Shown here: one piece after another, positions 24,101 to 37,698 of the stretch | Numbering within the stretch: position 1 is the stretch's first letter | Layout: every line of letters begins with the position of its first letter | Origin: Paraphysoderma sedebokerense | Lineage: Eukaryota; Blastocladiomycota; Physodermatomycetes; Physodermatales; Physodermataceae | DNA length: 64,000 bases | Reading direction: 5' to 3' | NCBI GenBank assembly: GCA_025602915.1 | Contig: JAHLJZ010000002.1 | Span: 186,001-250,000 of the forward strand | The notes under the pieces: model-generated | The model's database searches: none | The model's input: the letters and a program-made list of their open reading frames with translations, nothing else | Told to the model about the DNA's origin: nothing | Translations under genes and position numbers: made by a program

Positions 24101-25167
24101 TTCAATTGAATAGATATTAGTTTTTAGGGCGGAGTATGAATGAGAAGGACGAGAGAAAGCAAAGCTTTTATACCATCCCGGGGTAGAACCGATTGGGCAC
24201 AAACATGTTCCTTTTGGAGAAATCATCCTGCTCCAGGATGTCTATATAGAGACAATCTTCTCTCCATCGACATGTGGTGCCATTTTCAAACCTGATTTCG
24301 ATCCTATTGTTAATTGGTTAGTACTGATACTAAGCGATTGGCCAGGCACACAGAAATGACCTCAGTCGGAACTATTGACGGAATGTTAGCGTCACTGAAG
24401 GATGCATACACAACCATCACAAAAGTATATATTCTTCTGCAATGCAAAATACAACTTACTTCGTCTACGCTCCCTATCCAGTTACCCATTACGACGAGTT
24501 CACCTAGTAAAAAAATCGAAAAACCCGCCAAAGCAGTTAGTACCGCATGACATACCACAGCGCCAATTTATTTGGAAGGCGATAATTGAACTTACCGTCA
24601 TCAAAATACGGTTCTTTCAGATTTTTCGTATCTACTTTTTCCACAATTTCTTTGTGATCGTTTACCTTCTGCAAATTCGCGAGAATGATAGCATCCGTCA
24701 CAATTCCGCACATTCTCCTGTCATCCGGATTAAGAACGACATGACCAGGCAATAAACTTCTATCTAGTAGTAGCAAATCATTTTGATGATAAATTGTAGG
24801 ATCGAGGGTTAAATTTGTTAGCCAATGGACCTCGACATGAAAAGGTGCGATCTATAGAATCAATTGTAACGTTCAACGATCAGTCCTGTATTACATAATT
24901 TTTCCATTGCATTTCGCAATAACAACAGAAATTTACAGGCGCTTCATCTTTTTCATCTTCGCTGTCGCTGTCGTCGTCTTCTTCATGTGAAGTGCGAGTT
25001 ACTAGACCGACAAGTGTCGGATCAGACGCAAGGCCTACTACGTCGTCCGAAAAAAACTAACCGTAAAAGTAAAGAGAGCATTAGCTGTGAAGAAATTGTT
25101 ATTACTAAAAGTAAAATTTCTATGTCAATACCTTGGGGTCCTCAAGTTTTTTCTTGTTTACAGACAT
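21184..25167 (-). CDS. UBE2O: UBE2O-type E2/E3 hybrid ubiquitin-conjugating enzyme
   Basis: Large E2 that also selects substrates; the family includes animal UBE2O and plant PHO2/UBC24. Exons from the 5' end: 25167-25132, 25056-24937, 24851-24596, 24503-24460, 24371-24361 (inferred 11-nt microexon), 24303-24174, 24046-23903, 23817-23661, 23591-23554, 23479-23210, 23131-22439, 22368-22305, 22218-22015, 21950-21877, 21821-21681, 21587-21354, 21258-21184, about 896 residues. The N-terminal half has SH3-like repeats ([16 protein letters not shown]). A long acidic stretch follows (22740-22860). The C-terminal UBC fold has [24 protein letters not shown] and the catalytic cysteine in [11 protein letters not shown], then [10 protein letters not shown]. 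The join between 24303 and 24460 is uncertain: the flanking exons are out of phase unless the small exon is used. Confidence 0.9.
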
Positions 25168-25951
25168 TTTAGAGATACAGCCCGTTTTCTGGATACGCCC
25201 AAAAATCGAAACCAAAGTCCTTAAAACTTCGCACACGTGCGACATCTGTACAAACGAAACCTTGAATGGATATTTACTGTTGCTGCACTTTCAAATAATT
25301 CACATAACTTTCCTTTATTTGATCAATCGGTATTGCTAGGTATCCGATAGCTTGCAGAGTTGCACTCATGGGATTTCTTTGTATCATCCATGTATACCTT
25401 TGCGGACATAATATCTCTAAAATTATTCGTTAATGCCGTGCACGCTTTATTTGCGACTTTATCAGAAGTGTAAGTGCCCAAGAAGCCATTCACAAATTTG
25501 TATATATTAGAGCTTCCAAATGTCCGCATTTATGTAATACTGGAATTAAGTTGAATAGAGAAACATTGTCGATATTTCTAAAATACGGCATCCAAGCTTG
25601 AGTTGTTCTTCAATTGACAGTCTCTCTCGAGACTAATCAACAATTTATATCACTCCGTATACACATGAAACAATTTATATCATCTTGGAAAAACAACATC
25701 ACTCTTGACTCCAACAGCTGGTTGGCAATTGCGTTCAAAATTAACGTATTTGTTTATAGTAACTCCAGAAGGTGGAGTTACTTAATGTAACGCGCGACAT
25801 TATGCAAGAAGCAAAAATAGCATAACACGAAATTTCTGGATTACCTCAAAAAAATCTGTCAGTACTTAGATTATCCATATAAGGCGGCGAACGATATCCT
25901 CTTGCCCCCTCTTCATTTTTCTTTTAATATCGTCGTGAGAAACAGAAGAAA
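25168..25951. other. Intergenic region, divergent promoter
   Basis: About 0.8 kb between the divergent UBE2O-type gene and the F-box gene. It is AT-rich and no gene, RNA or repeat is recognised. It should carry both promoters. Confidence 0.7.
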
Positions 25952-27607
25952 ATGAGCAAGAAAGTTCAAATTGAAGACTTCCCCCACGAGATACTCAGGG
26001 CCATTTCAAAATTCATTCCTGGGGAAGAAAGGGAACACACAATTCGTCGATGCCTGCCAGTGTCTGGGGGCTTCTTTACGGCCTTCGCTCCATTAAGATA
26101 TGAGTCAATAAACTTGCAATTTTGGGAGTATGGCGATGACGATGACGATGATGAATATTTGTGCGATGACCCAGCTATCAAAATTTTGACTATTCTCCAT
26201 GAATCCGTCGGCGGACCTCGCCCTTACCATTTATGGGTCAAGTCATTCAATCTGCGGTGTACTCCGAGAACGTCGGGCCTCCTTTATGAAAACAACATTA
26301 TTCATCTTCTTTGGAAAGTTATTCCGAAATTACAAAACTTAACCGAATTAGATATCAATATTCGGTCCAGATCAGATGAAACGACTTGCGGGATTAACAT
26401 GTTAACCTTCAGCACGCATTTGCTAGTGAAATCCTTAATCGCTCTTCCACTGTTGAAACAAGCGAAAACATCCTCGATTGACATTGGAATAATAGATGAA
26501 TGTCTGAATCAGCACTCCGACGACACTTACAAATCTTTTAAAATAGAGAGCCTATGCGTGGAGGGAATTCACTCCCCTTGTCATGATTCCAACGGTTTGC
26601 TAAGATTACTTGCAAAATGCCCTGATTTGAAGGAAATTCAATTGTCTAAAAGGACACATTCTGAGATGCACGTTGAAACCGACATCAATACGTGGAAAAG
26701 TCTCCTCAGCTTTCATTGCCTGTCAGGTATAACGCTAAAACATTTCAAATTTCGGCATCTCTCTCAATCAACTCTGCAACACTTCTCTCTAAATGAATCA
26801 ATAACATCACTCAGTTTATCAAATGTTGCAGATTGTTCACATCAAATTTTGGGGTATATGTTAACTGCCCTTCCCAATCTCGCACATCTCTCGCTTTTTC
26901 AAATTAACTCCAGCAGAGAAGACGCCGAGATGTGGGGCCAAGTTATGCACAAATTGAAGACATTCTCATACATTGATTGCAAAATTGACGAAATCAACAA
27001 AATATGCAATTTTCTTAACCATCCGAATTCCCTATTGGACCAATTGACGCTTAACAGCGCTGACATTGACGATTCTGTCCTCGCTGCATTTTATGGTCAT
27101 CCCAAACTTTCGGCAATGAAATTATTTAATTGCCCCCAAATTTCTGACTCTGCTCTGCTGAGATGCCTCCAATCAATTCCGTCGGTTGTTGGGTTCTCGA
27201 CATGGTCTGGCAATAGCGATTTGCTGCAATCAATTGTTGAATCTTGTAGCCATATTCGAATACTTTCAATTTACTACGGACATCTCGATTTGGAGATGAC
27301 GTCGCCGAGTAAACTAATGCGTAGCTTTTATAAGCCCTTTCTTACAAACCGCATCGAGCAAAGCCTGCCGACACCTCATGTAAAGGTGTTTGCTCCGTTG
27401 CAGCAGCTTATAGACATGATATTTGGTGCGGAATGGTGGTATGAAGAGAACATGGAATGGCAGAGAGAGCAAGTGGTTGCCTTTTTCGATGAACTCGAGA
27501 AGGACGCATCTTTTGCTGGTAGGGTTGTGGTCAATCGGACGTATGACCCATTCAAGACCTACTCCTGTGTTGTTTCATCAAAGATTGAATTTTTGAACTA
27601 TGATTAA
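25952..27607 (+). CDS. F-box/LRR-like protein
   Basis: Single-exon gene of 551 residues. The N-terminus (IEDFPHEILRAISKFIP, residues about 7-23, continuing to about 55) fits an F-box that would bind Skp1 in an SCF ubiquitin ligase. The rest shows irregular leucine-rich repeats of the F-box/RNI type (NLTELDI, CPDLKEIQLS, LPNLAHLSLF, LSAMKLFNCPQISDSALL). An acidic run of aspartates lies at about residues 62-67. No intron is needed, unlike its neighbours. The substrate cannot be told from sequence. The start is supported by the F-box beginning directly after it. Confidence 0.8.
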   Translation: MSKKVQIEDFPHEILRAISKFIPGEEREHTIRRCLPVSGGFFTAFAPLRYESINLQFWEYGDDDDDDEYLCDDPAIKILTILHESVGGPRPYHLWVKSFNLRCTPRTSGLLYENNIIHLLWKVIPKLQNLTELDINIRSRSDETTCGINMLTFSTHLLVKSLIALPLLKQAKTSSIDIGIIDECLNQHSDDTYKSFKIESLCVEGIHSPCHDSNGLLRLLAKCPDLKEIQLSKRTHSEMHVETDINTWKSLLSFHCLSGITLKHFKFRHLSQSTLQHFSLNESITSLSLSNVADCSHQILGYMLTALPNLAHLSLFQINSSREDAEMWGQVMHKLKTFSYIDCKIDEINKICNFLNHPNSLLDQLTLNSADIDDSVLAAFYGHPKLSAMKLFNCPQISDSALLRCLQSIPSVVGFSTWSGNSDLLQSIVESCSHIRILSIYYGHLDLEMTSPSKLMRSFYKPFLTNRIEQSLPTPHVKVFAPLQQLIDMIFGAEWWYEENMEWQREQVVAFFDELEKDASFAGRVVVNRTYDPFKTYSCVVSSKIEFLNYD

Positions 27608-27917
27608 CACCTGTAATTTTTCAGTTACAGCCAATTTTCCGTGACGCGGAAATTAATAAATTGATGTAAAAGATATATCCGTTGCTAGAAAAAAGATTTA
27701 ACAATGAGGTCAATGAGAGATTGAAGCTTTTAACTAGTCTATCGGTGATTACCACTAATATCATTATCACAGGTTGGTAGGGATAAATGTTCAAAAATTG
27801 AACGGCAATTTCACATTATGACAACCATTATCACCAATAGCACGCTAAAACTAAAAGCTGCATTTCTATTGATCTATCCTATAGCTAATAGAAAACGAAA
27901 CATACAACAGTTCATCT

Positions 27918-29501
27918 CTATCGCATACCGCCAAGTCCACTCATTGCCCCATCCTTTTGACCAGGCAATCCCATTCCTCCACTTCCACTCACCCAGACTA
28001 CATTCACACCGGGTCTCTTCAAATTAAGCTCTTCCACCAATTGTTCGCATTCTTTCAAAAAACTCTCAGTAAAAGGGTTACCCGCAATTTCTAGTTGCTT
28101 GAGGTCGGGGAAGTAGCCTGAAGCCAGCAGTGAAATGAAATCTCCAAAGAGAGGTAACGTGAGGGTAGTCGCAGTCTTTAGAACGCAAAATTGTATTAGT
28201 TATTTCCAGCCGATTAAAGTAATGGGGACGAACATTGCATCACAATAAACCCGGAAAGTAAGAGAAATGAGACAACTCACCAGATCCAGTCTTTCGAGTT
28301 CAATTCCGTTTTCACCATTTTTGTCCGCAACCTCTGTATCTTTACCGATATTTTCCGTCAAACGGTCATCATCTATAAACCTGTTCCCCGCCAGCCCCAA
28401 TTCCCTTAACCCAATAATCCCCAAATCATTTACCACCAGACCGACATTCAAATCCAACCGACAATCAGACAAATTAAGAGACTTTATATTTAACCATTTC
28501 ACAAAAGGAATCAACCAATTCAATCCAAAATTAGACAATGGATTAGAACGAAGAGAGATATTAAGTGCCGTTTCTCTCGTTGTTGTGATGTCAGACATTC
28601 GGGAACCGGAAAACGAAAACGAAGAATCGTGACTGATGTTACAAGAATTCAATAATAGATCTGTAACCGCTGGATGGGAATAAATATGGTTCAAAATTGT
28701 CCAGAAAGTAGAAACAGAAATTCTAGTTTCCGATAGATCTAACTTCTGTAGAGACTTGTTCTTTGATAAAACCGTTTCTAGAGAACCGCAAATATCATCA
28801 TTGATCGACTCATTTTCCGAAACGTCAAGAAACTGTAAAGAGCAATCCGAACTACATAGATAAGGTTCCAAAATATCGAATGCGGCAGAAGTTAGACCCG
28901 TCCGACGGAGTTTTAAAGTAGTGACTCGGCTGGGTTGAATCGTCGATCGAATCTGTGTAGTAACTGGACCAAGATTTTCGGAAAGGAACCCACAAACCAA
29001 CTCTTTCAATCCGTCATCTTTAATATCATTTCTGGACAGCACTAACTCTTTTAACGGAAAATACCCGGCAACCAATTTTCTTAACCAAGGCCCGACATGT
29101 TCATCGAGTCCTTTATTCTCTAAATCCCATTTCTCTATACCGACATCTTGATTAGATGATTCATTCTCTAGATATTCAATCTGAGAGAGCAATCCATCTA
29201 CCACTGATTTTATCCCTTCAGCTCCAAACTTGTCATCGCCGACACATAATTCTTTGATTCCTCGGTTCTTTTCCAACCCAGTTTTCAGGGCACTTAAACA
29301 TTCCTGATCCAAGCTGTGACCTGAAGCATATAATATACGGAGATGAGTATTATTTTTTAATGCCAAAAATAAGGAGGCAAGAAGGGAAGGAGGATAAGTC
29401 GCAAAGGAGAGGAGATAGAGTGTCGTTAAGGTTGGAGAGTTGGCATTGAGTAAAGCGATTTTTTGAGTCAGATTGGCCGACGGAGGTTGACCCCACACCA
29501 T
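27918..29501 (-). CDS. Leucine-rich repeat (RNI-type) protein
   Basis: Two exons, 29501-28281 and 28175-27918, give 492 residues; the intron is GT-AG and in phase. Successive repeats read LRILYASGHSLDQECLSAL, IKELCVGDDKFGAEGI, LKELVLSRNDIKDDGL, LQFLDVSENESINDD and LRELGLAGNRFIDDDRL, the ribonuclease-inhibitor type. The C-terminus is glycine- and methionine-rich. There is no signal peptide or membrane segment. Such proteins bind partners; none is identifiable here. It is convergent with the upstream F-box/LRR gene, but the two are different LRR types. Confidence 0.82.
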
Positions 29502-29882
29502 CTTGAATAATTTAAATAATGGGTTTGCAAGAGAGGGTATTTAAGTATTCTTTTTCACACTATTTTTCAATCTAACAAAACGATGGATTGAATGAACTTA
29601 GAAGTTTTAAAAGGAAAGTGATCACGTGCAAATGACAGACAGCCGGTATTTTGTTCTTCTCCGTAAATTACAACCATTAACGCTTCGTCCAAGCCATAAT
29701 AGATATTTCCATGTACATAAGTAAACAGATATTTTTTATGTTACACTAATCCTAAAACAGGGTGAATGTCTCACAAACCACAAATTAACTAATCCCCAAG
29801 TAAAAACGCAAGCAATGAAGTGCCAACGGATATCAGAAATGAGGAAAAAGCTAGCCACATATGTAACATCATTCGCTTTAAT
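29502..29882. other. Short intergenic region
   Basis: About 380 bp between the LRR gene and the 3' end of the PI 4-kinase gene, both on the - strand. It should hold the LRR gene promoter and the kinase terminator. Nothing else is seen. Confidence 0.7.
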
Positions 29883-32756
<2,874 letters not shown>

Positions 32757-33262
32757 CTTGAGTCACGTGATATTAATTAATTTACGCACAATACGGCGGA
32801 ATAGTAAATCGTACACCAGTGCCTTTCAATTATTCTATAGAGTCTTTACTACTGTCGACATATCCTGTTGTGTAGTCTACATTTTGGATCATCATTCAAT
32901 CATTTTTCTTATCCATTTTCGTTAATTGGTGGAACGCGTTCCCTCTTGAAATTTTAGCATTCGGCAGCATCCGCTACATGTTGATTGACAAATCTATCAC
33001 TGTAGAGATATAGATACGAAGATAAGCTGAAGTTAGGAGTAAAAAAATGGATAATGCCGAGGAAACCGGAAAGGCTGATTGTAACTTTCTGTCTGTCGAG
33101 GGGACGATAAGGTCTCAGAACAATTGTTGCTCGACCGTACATTAAAATTCTCTTGGCGTATGTAAATTAGATTGCAATTTCTTATACCCATTTAGAGCGT
33201 CCAAGAATTCGAAGCTTTTATCTAAAATCAATGCATAATTACATTTGTAACCGTCACCGACA
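32757..33262. other. Intergenic region, divergent promoter
   Basis: About 0.5 kb between the PI 4-kinase and Nudix genes, which point away from each other. No gene or repeat is recognised. Confidence 0.7.
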
Positions 33263-34325
33263 ATGTACATAGCCACTAAATTCACCAGACTCCCGGAATC
33301 AGCTAAATTGATACGCCTACATCAATCTTTTACCTCTTGTCGAAATCGGCCGTCTCGACATTCGGTTGCCACCATACAATGCAGAAGAAATAATACTGCT
33401 GCAGCTGTTCAATCATTCTCCTCATCCGAACCACTATCCTTGACAGACTTCATTTCCTCACCGTTATCAACGACAACGCTGACTCATCTCTCGCGATTAC
33501 TATCAAGCTCTTCGCAATCCAAGCAAATTAAATACAAATTCAATGGCGACAATGGTAAACCTAAGCGAGAAGCTGCTATCGTATTGCCTATCATTGAGGA
33601 TGCGAGTACAGGAAAACCCGGCGTTTTGTTTACCATAAGGAGCCAGAAACTTAGGAACCATAGAGGTGAAGTCAGGTAAGTACCACAACCTCGGAATGAT
33701 ACAACCTTTTTTTCTGTCAATTTATTAATCTTGGGGGTTTTGTATTCAAAGTTTTCCAGGCGGTCTTCAAGATTCGACAGACACATCAATAGAACATACG
33801 GCTATCCGTGAACTCTTTGAGGAACTTCCGTCCCTTCTAACCACCCTCCAAAACCCTTTCGACTCTTCGTCGCTATCGCCATCCTCTTCAGCCACTAACG
33901 TCCAGCGGTTCCAAAATTTAGGTCTGCTCACACCAATCCCTGACAAGACTTTCACCATTCGTGTACATCCGATCGTGACTTACATAGGTAGTGTGGACGT
34001 CTCAAAACTGGAGTTCAATCCAGACGAAGTAAGCGGCGTCTTTGCACTACCATTTTCGTATCTTCTTGATCCAACAAAACGAGATTTCAACAGGAAAGAG
34101 GTAGAAAGGGAATCGCAGTTCAAAGGCGCAGAAAAACAAGTGAGAAGGTTTGGAAGGTACAAATTGGACAACGATGTTAGTTTGTTTGGCGAGATATGGA
34201 ACGAAAATCAGTTGAAAAATGGAGAAAATAAGCTAGAGAGACCAGAAATATGGGGATTGACATTTTTCGTCTTGAACGAATTTTTGAGTGTCGCCTTTGG
34301 AGCAGATTATGTCCGCACAGCTTAA
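33263..34325 (+). CDS. Nudix hydrolase, CoA-diphosphatase type (NUDT8/PCD1-like)
   Basis: Expected to cleave CoA and related nucleotide diphosphates. Two exons, 33263-33675 and 33752-34325, give 328 residues. The signature LRNHRGEV (exon 1) plus SFPGGLQDS...AIRELFEEL (exon 2) is the CoA-type motif joined to the Nudix box; the intron cuts exactly between them. Catalytic RE..EE residues are kept. The glycine normally after EE is replaced by Pro, and an Asp stands in the first acidic position, which is common in the CoA subgroup. The Arg/Ser-rich N-terminus lacking acids suggests a mitochondrial presequence. A further variable insert of serines lies between the box and the last helix. Confidence 0.9.
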
Positions 34326-34448
34326 AAATATTGTGCTTGTACAGAAAGTTACAAATAGAACTGTCGTTTATTTATTGCTTACAATTGATTTACTAAATTA
34401 AAACTACAATTATGAAAGTATTTAAAGAGGGAAAGAGGAAATCCCAAT

Positions 34449-36671
34449 TTAGTGCTCGTGCTCATCATCGGCAGTCTTCATTTCCAACAACTCCTCTTTG
34501 GTAGGCCAAGCTTCAAAGTTATCTTCATCAACAAATTCTTCGATATCACCGGCTTTGAATCTTTCCATTTCCTCTGCCGTCAATAAACAACTATTCAATG
34601 CCTCTTTAATTCCCTCATGATCCAAGTTACTTCCAATAAACACAATTTCTTGTCTACGATCTCCATTTTCCCCTTCAAAATCATTTTCAATGGAAGCCAC
34701 GACGGCTTTATCTTCTGGCCACAGGGATTTTGGTTGCTCAGCGTACCAAAGATCGCCGGGGACCATTTGCATAATGAGTCCAGCTTGAGACCATTCACCG
34801 TAAATATCATTTCGAGAGGCGAGCCAAAAGAAACCTTTTGAACGAAGTAAATTCTTGAAAACACTAGCGGATTTGTGTTCTTCAAAGTTATCAGGAGGAG
34901 ATTGCTCATCTGTTGATACTTTTCCTTTTTTAGTTTCACCCATTTCAACATCCTCTTCCTCGTTTTGATCACTTTCATTTCCATCTTCGGTTTCGCTTGC
35001 ATCTTCCATTTCTTCATCCTCGTCTTGGACGCTTTCAGTATCGGCCAAGTTCTCGACCAACAAGAACTTATCAAAAAGTAGCTCCCCTAATCGTCCGGGA
35101 TGAAAAGGGTTTCTGGCGCGATACACAAAACTAGTGACACCGTATTCGGCACTTTCACTTTTGCCTTCATTTTCTTCACTTAAACTTTTTAACCAACCGA
35201 CAGATGTAGCTGCTTCTTCTAACTTGAATAAACCAGTGTTCAAGATCTTCTTTAAATCGACTTTAGAGTACGAAGTTTCAATGATTTTAGCGGAAGGATT
35301 TAATGTCTGGATCACTACTTTGATTTCCGCGATGGTACCGGAAGGAACTAGATCGGTTTTATTGAGGAGAATTACGTTGGCGAATTCGAGTTGATCAATC
35401 ATAAGATCAGAGATGGTACGTTCGTCGGTTTCATCCACGGATTTGTACCGATCTTGGAGAAACTCTGGGATGATAAAAAGAATGTGAACCTGTTAGAATC
35501 TTTAAATCATTGCATAGTTCATTGACTTGGCAATCCAGCCTAAGCAAAATCCAACAAACCTGTTGTCTTGAACGTGTTAAAGAAATTATAAGCATCCACC
35601 ACAGTAACGCAAGTATCTAATCGAGCAATTTCACTCAATGATTCAATCTTTACTCCATTGACGATGACTTCTTTTTCACCAGATTCAAGCGGGAATGTAA
35701 ACTAAAAACGTCGCGTCAGTTTTGGGTTCTGCTACGTTTTATGCAGCGCGTAAATAAACCCGCGGATTTATCGCACACTGAGAGATGTACAGCTTATATT
35801 TTGAAGCAGTCGAATAAAATTTTCAACTTACAGTTTCAGCAACTTGCATTGGTTCACTAATTCCAGTGGACTCAATGATCAGGTAATCGAAGTCTCCAGA
35901 TTTCGCAAACTCAGCAATTTGTTCCAATAAATCTATTTACCATACGTGATACGAGACAAAACCATATAAAAATGCATATCGCCAAATACAGTTAGCGCAA
36001 TCAATCAAATTAAATTAGCAGATACAATTGAGATCATGACTTTACCTTCACGCAAGGTACAGCAGATACACCCATTTTGCATTTCGACCAATTTTTCTTC
36101 TTTTTGAATCAAGGCATTATTCTTGATTAGAGCGGCATCAATGTTTAATTCTGCCATGTCATTCTAAATATGAAACAATTTGATCATCAGTAATTCCGAA
36201 TATGGACATTTTATCTCCGATTTCTCATTCAACACCAGGGAACCTCCAGCCAGAGACTCTGCCCGGAATGGTGAAAGTTGGAAATTCAAGGAAACAATAC
36301 CGAAGGGAAAACTGAAAAAACCAACAATATCAAGGTACTTACCACAATGACTGCGCATTTTAAGTTGTCTTTGTTCGTAAGAATATGAGAAAGCAGAGTC
36401 GTTTTACCAGAACCTGAGCAGAACGTCCCAGGAGAACGAAGGTTAACACAAGATTCATGAAAAACAGAGTCACAACAACAAACATTAGAATAATCATCAT
36501 TCATGGATACACTCAGCAGAAACAAACAAGAGACCAATCAAGAGATTGAAGGAAAGAAAGGAAACAATGTAGACAACTTGACATACCAAGGAACCCGGAC
36601 AGTAAAGTGACTGGTAACTGTTTAATTCCAGTCTCACCGGCAGATTGAACAATTTTAACAGCAGGACTCAT
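34449..36671 (-). CDS. CobW/COG0523 metal-chaperone GTPase
   Basis: GTP-dependent metallochaperone family that includes the zinc transferase ZNG1/CBWD. Exons 36671-36587, 36413-36343, 36163-36046, 35932-35832, 35701-35560 and 35464-34449 give 510 residues. Motifs in order: [14 protein letters not shown] (Walker A, split by intron 1), the metal-binding CxCC motif in [17 protein letters not shown], and NKTDLV for guanine recognition. The CobW C-terminal domain contains FHPGRL and KGFFWLASR. An acidic insert of about 40 residues precedes it, and the extreme C-terminus is Glu/Asp/His-rich (DDEHEH), which may bind metal. Assignment to ZNG1 rather than another COG0523 member is not certain. Confidence 0.92.
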
Positions 36672-37293
36672 CTTCAACAGTATTGATATATTATAGAATT
36701 ATTGTCTCGAGAAAAAAAGTTTATAGTCGACCGTAGAAATTCGAGTAGAAAAGTAAACACGATGAAGGACAAAAAAAAAGGAGCGGAGAGAGGGACTCGG
36801 GTTTTAACCAGACAGGTACTCCCTCCAGGGTCCTGAGCCATGCGAGCTCCCTCGTGACTGCCTCGTGGCTATTTGCGTCCGATCTGATGTGATAAAACTG
36901 CCTTCCACGTGGCTTTCTGAAACTGAAAATAGACGACAGTTAGACGACCCATATTGTCAAATGATGTTATAGAGTTGTTTGTTGTATCATGAACATGAAT
37001 CAGTTTCATTGGAGTCGTTGCGACATTTCTTATCGGGCTTAAAGTGTCGAACAGTCCCTAAGCGGCACGTTCGGGTGGGACCGTGGGGTGCTGGGGAGGT
37101 AAGTGGCTGCCATCGGTGCAGGAATTGGCCGGTGATTTAGCGAAGGAATTGATTCTCCTATAATTCACGAATAATATCTATTGAAACCATCAAAGTAATC
37201 TGTAACCTAGACTTATGCATTGCGTCTCGAAACATTGAATGCCAAGCTCCAAATCTTAACCGCAACTTTACGCGTCTCTTTTAGTTGCCGCTT
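36672..37293. other. Intergenic region upstream of the selenocysteine tRNA
   Basis: About 0.6 kb, locally GC-richer (36800-37130), with no open frame of note. It contains the CobW-gene promoter on the left and presumably the upstream elements of the tRNA gene on the right. Confidence 0.6.
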
Positions 37294-37299
37294 TATAAT
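37294..37299 (+). promoter_or_regulatory. TATA box of the tRNA-Sec gene
   Basis: TATAAT starts 30 bp before the tRNA 5' end. Animal tRNA-Sec genes are known to use an upstream TATA box for RNA polymerase III, unlike ordinary tRNA genes. The position fits that arrangement. No proximal sequence element could be recognised by eye. Confidence 0.5.
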
Positions 37300-37323
37300 C
37301 CAAGAACTGACGACGCTTCCTCT

Positions 37324-37410
37324 GCAGAACTGAAATTGACTGGTGTCGATAATGGACTTCAAATCCATTGGCGATTAGGTTCGCAGAGGTTCGATTCCTC
37401 CTGGTCTGCG
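37324..37410 (+). tRNA. Selenocysteine tRNA, anticodon UCA
   Basis: Reads UGA codons as selenocysteine. An 87-nt gene folds in the eukaryotic tRNA-Sec 9/4 form. The acceptor is 37324-37332 with 37401-37409, seven of nine pairs, with a T.T at pair 8 as in animal tRNA-Sec and one A.G. The D arm has six pairs (37335-37340/37345-37350) around loop TGGT. A six-pair anticodon stem encloses loop CTTCAAA (37357-37363), identical to the human loop. The variable arm is GCGA/TCGC. A single A precedes a four-pair T stem (GAGG/CCTC) with loop TTCGATT. The discriminator is G. An ordinary tRNA would have a 7/5 form and a short D stem, so a plain suppressor tRNA is unlikely. No CCA is encoded. There is no intron. 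Confidence 0.93.
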
Positions 37411-37698
37411 TTTATTTATTGCTATCCACTTCATGATGCCCACAATTTTTGATGTAAACTTTGGGAATCGACGAATTGTTGTATGAGAGCTGACAAAAGT
37501 AAGTCTGTGAAGAAGATATCGAGAGTTATTGTAACGGGTTCGCCAGATTCTGGGTAGATTTATTATTGCTTAAAGCATAGATTCTCTCTTAAAACATTAC
37601 ACACCCAAGATAAATATATTTTAAACTGCAAGGATTTATGTGTATCCGTGAAAACGAATGCCAACAGAAACATGGTATAGCATGAAACTTTCCGATTT
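37411..37698. other. Spacer between tRNA-Sec and the F-BAR gene 3' end
   Basis: About 290 bp. A run of five T at about 37445 could end polymerase III transcription of the tRNA. Otherwise nothing is recognised. Confidence 0.5.

Noticed and set aside
37324-37410. Interpretation of the tRNA as an ordinary opal suppressor or a decayed tRNA
   Set aside because: The 9/4 arm lengths, six-pair D stem, long variable arm and G discriminator together fit tRNA-Sec only.
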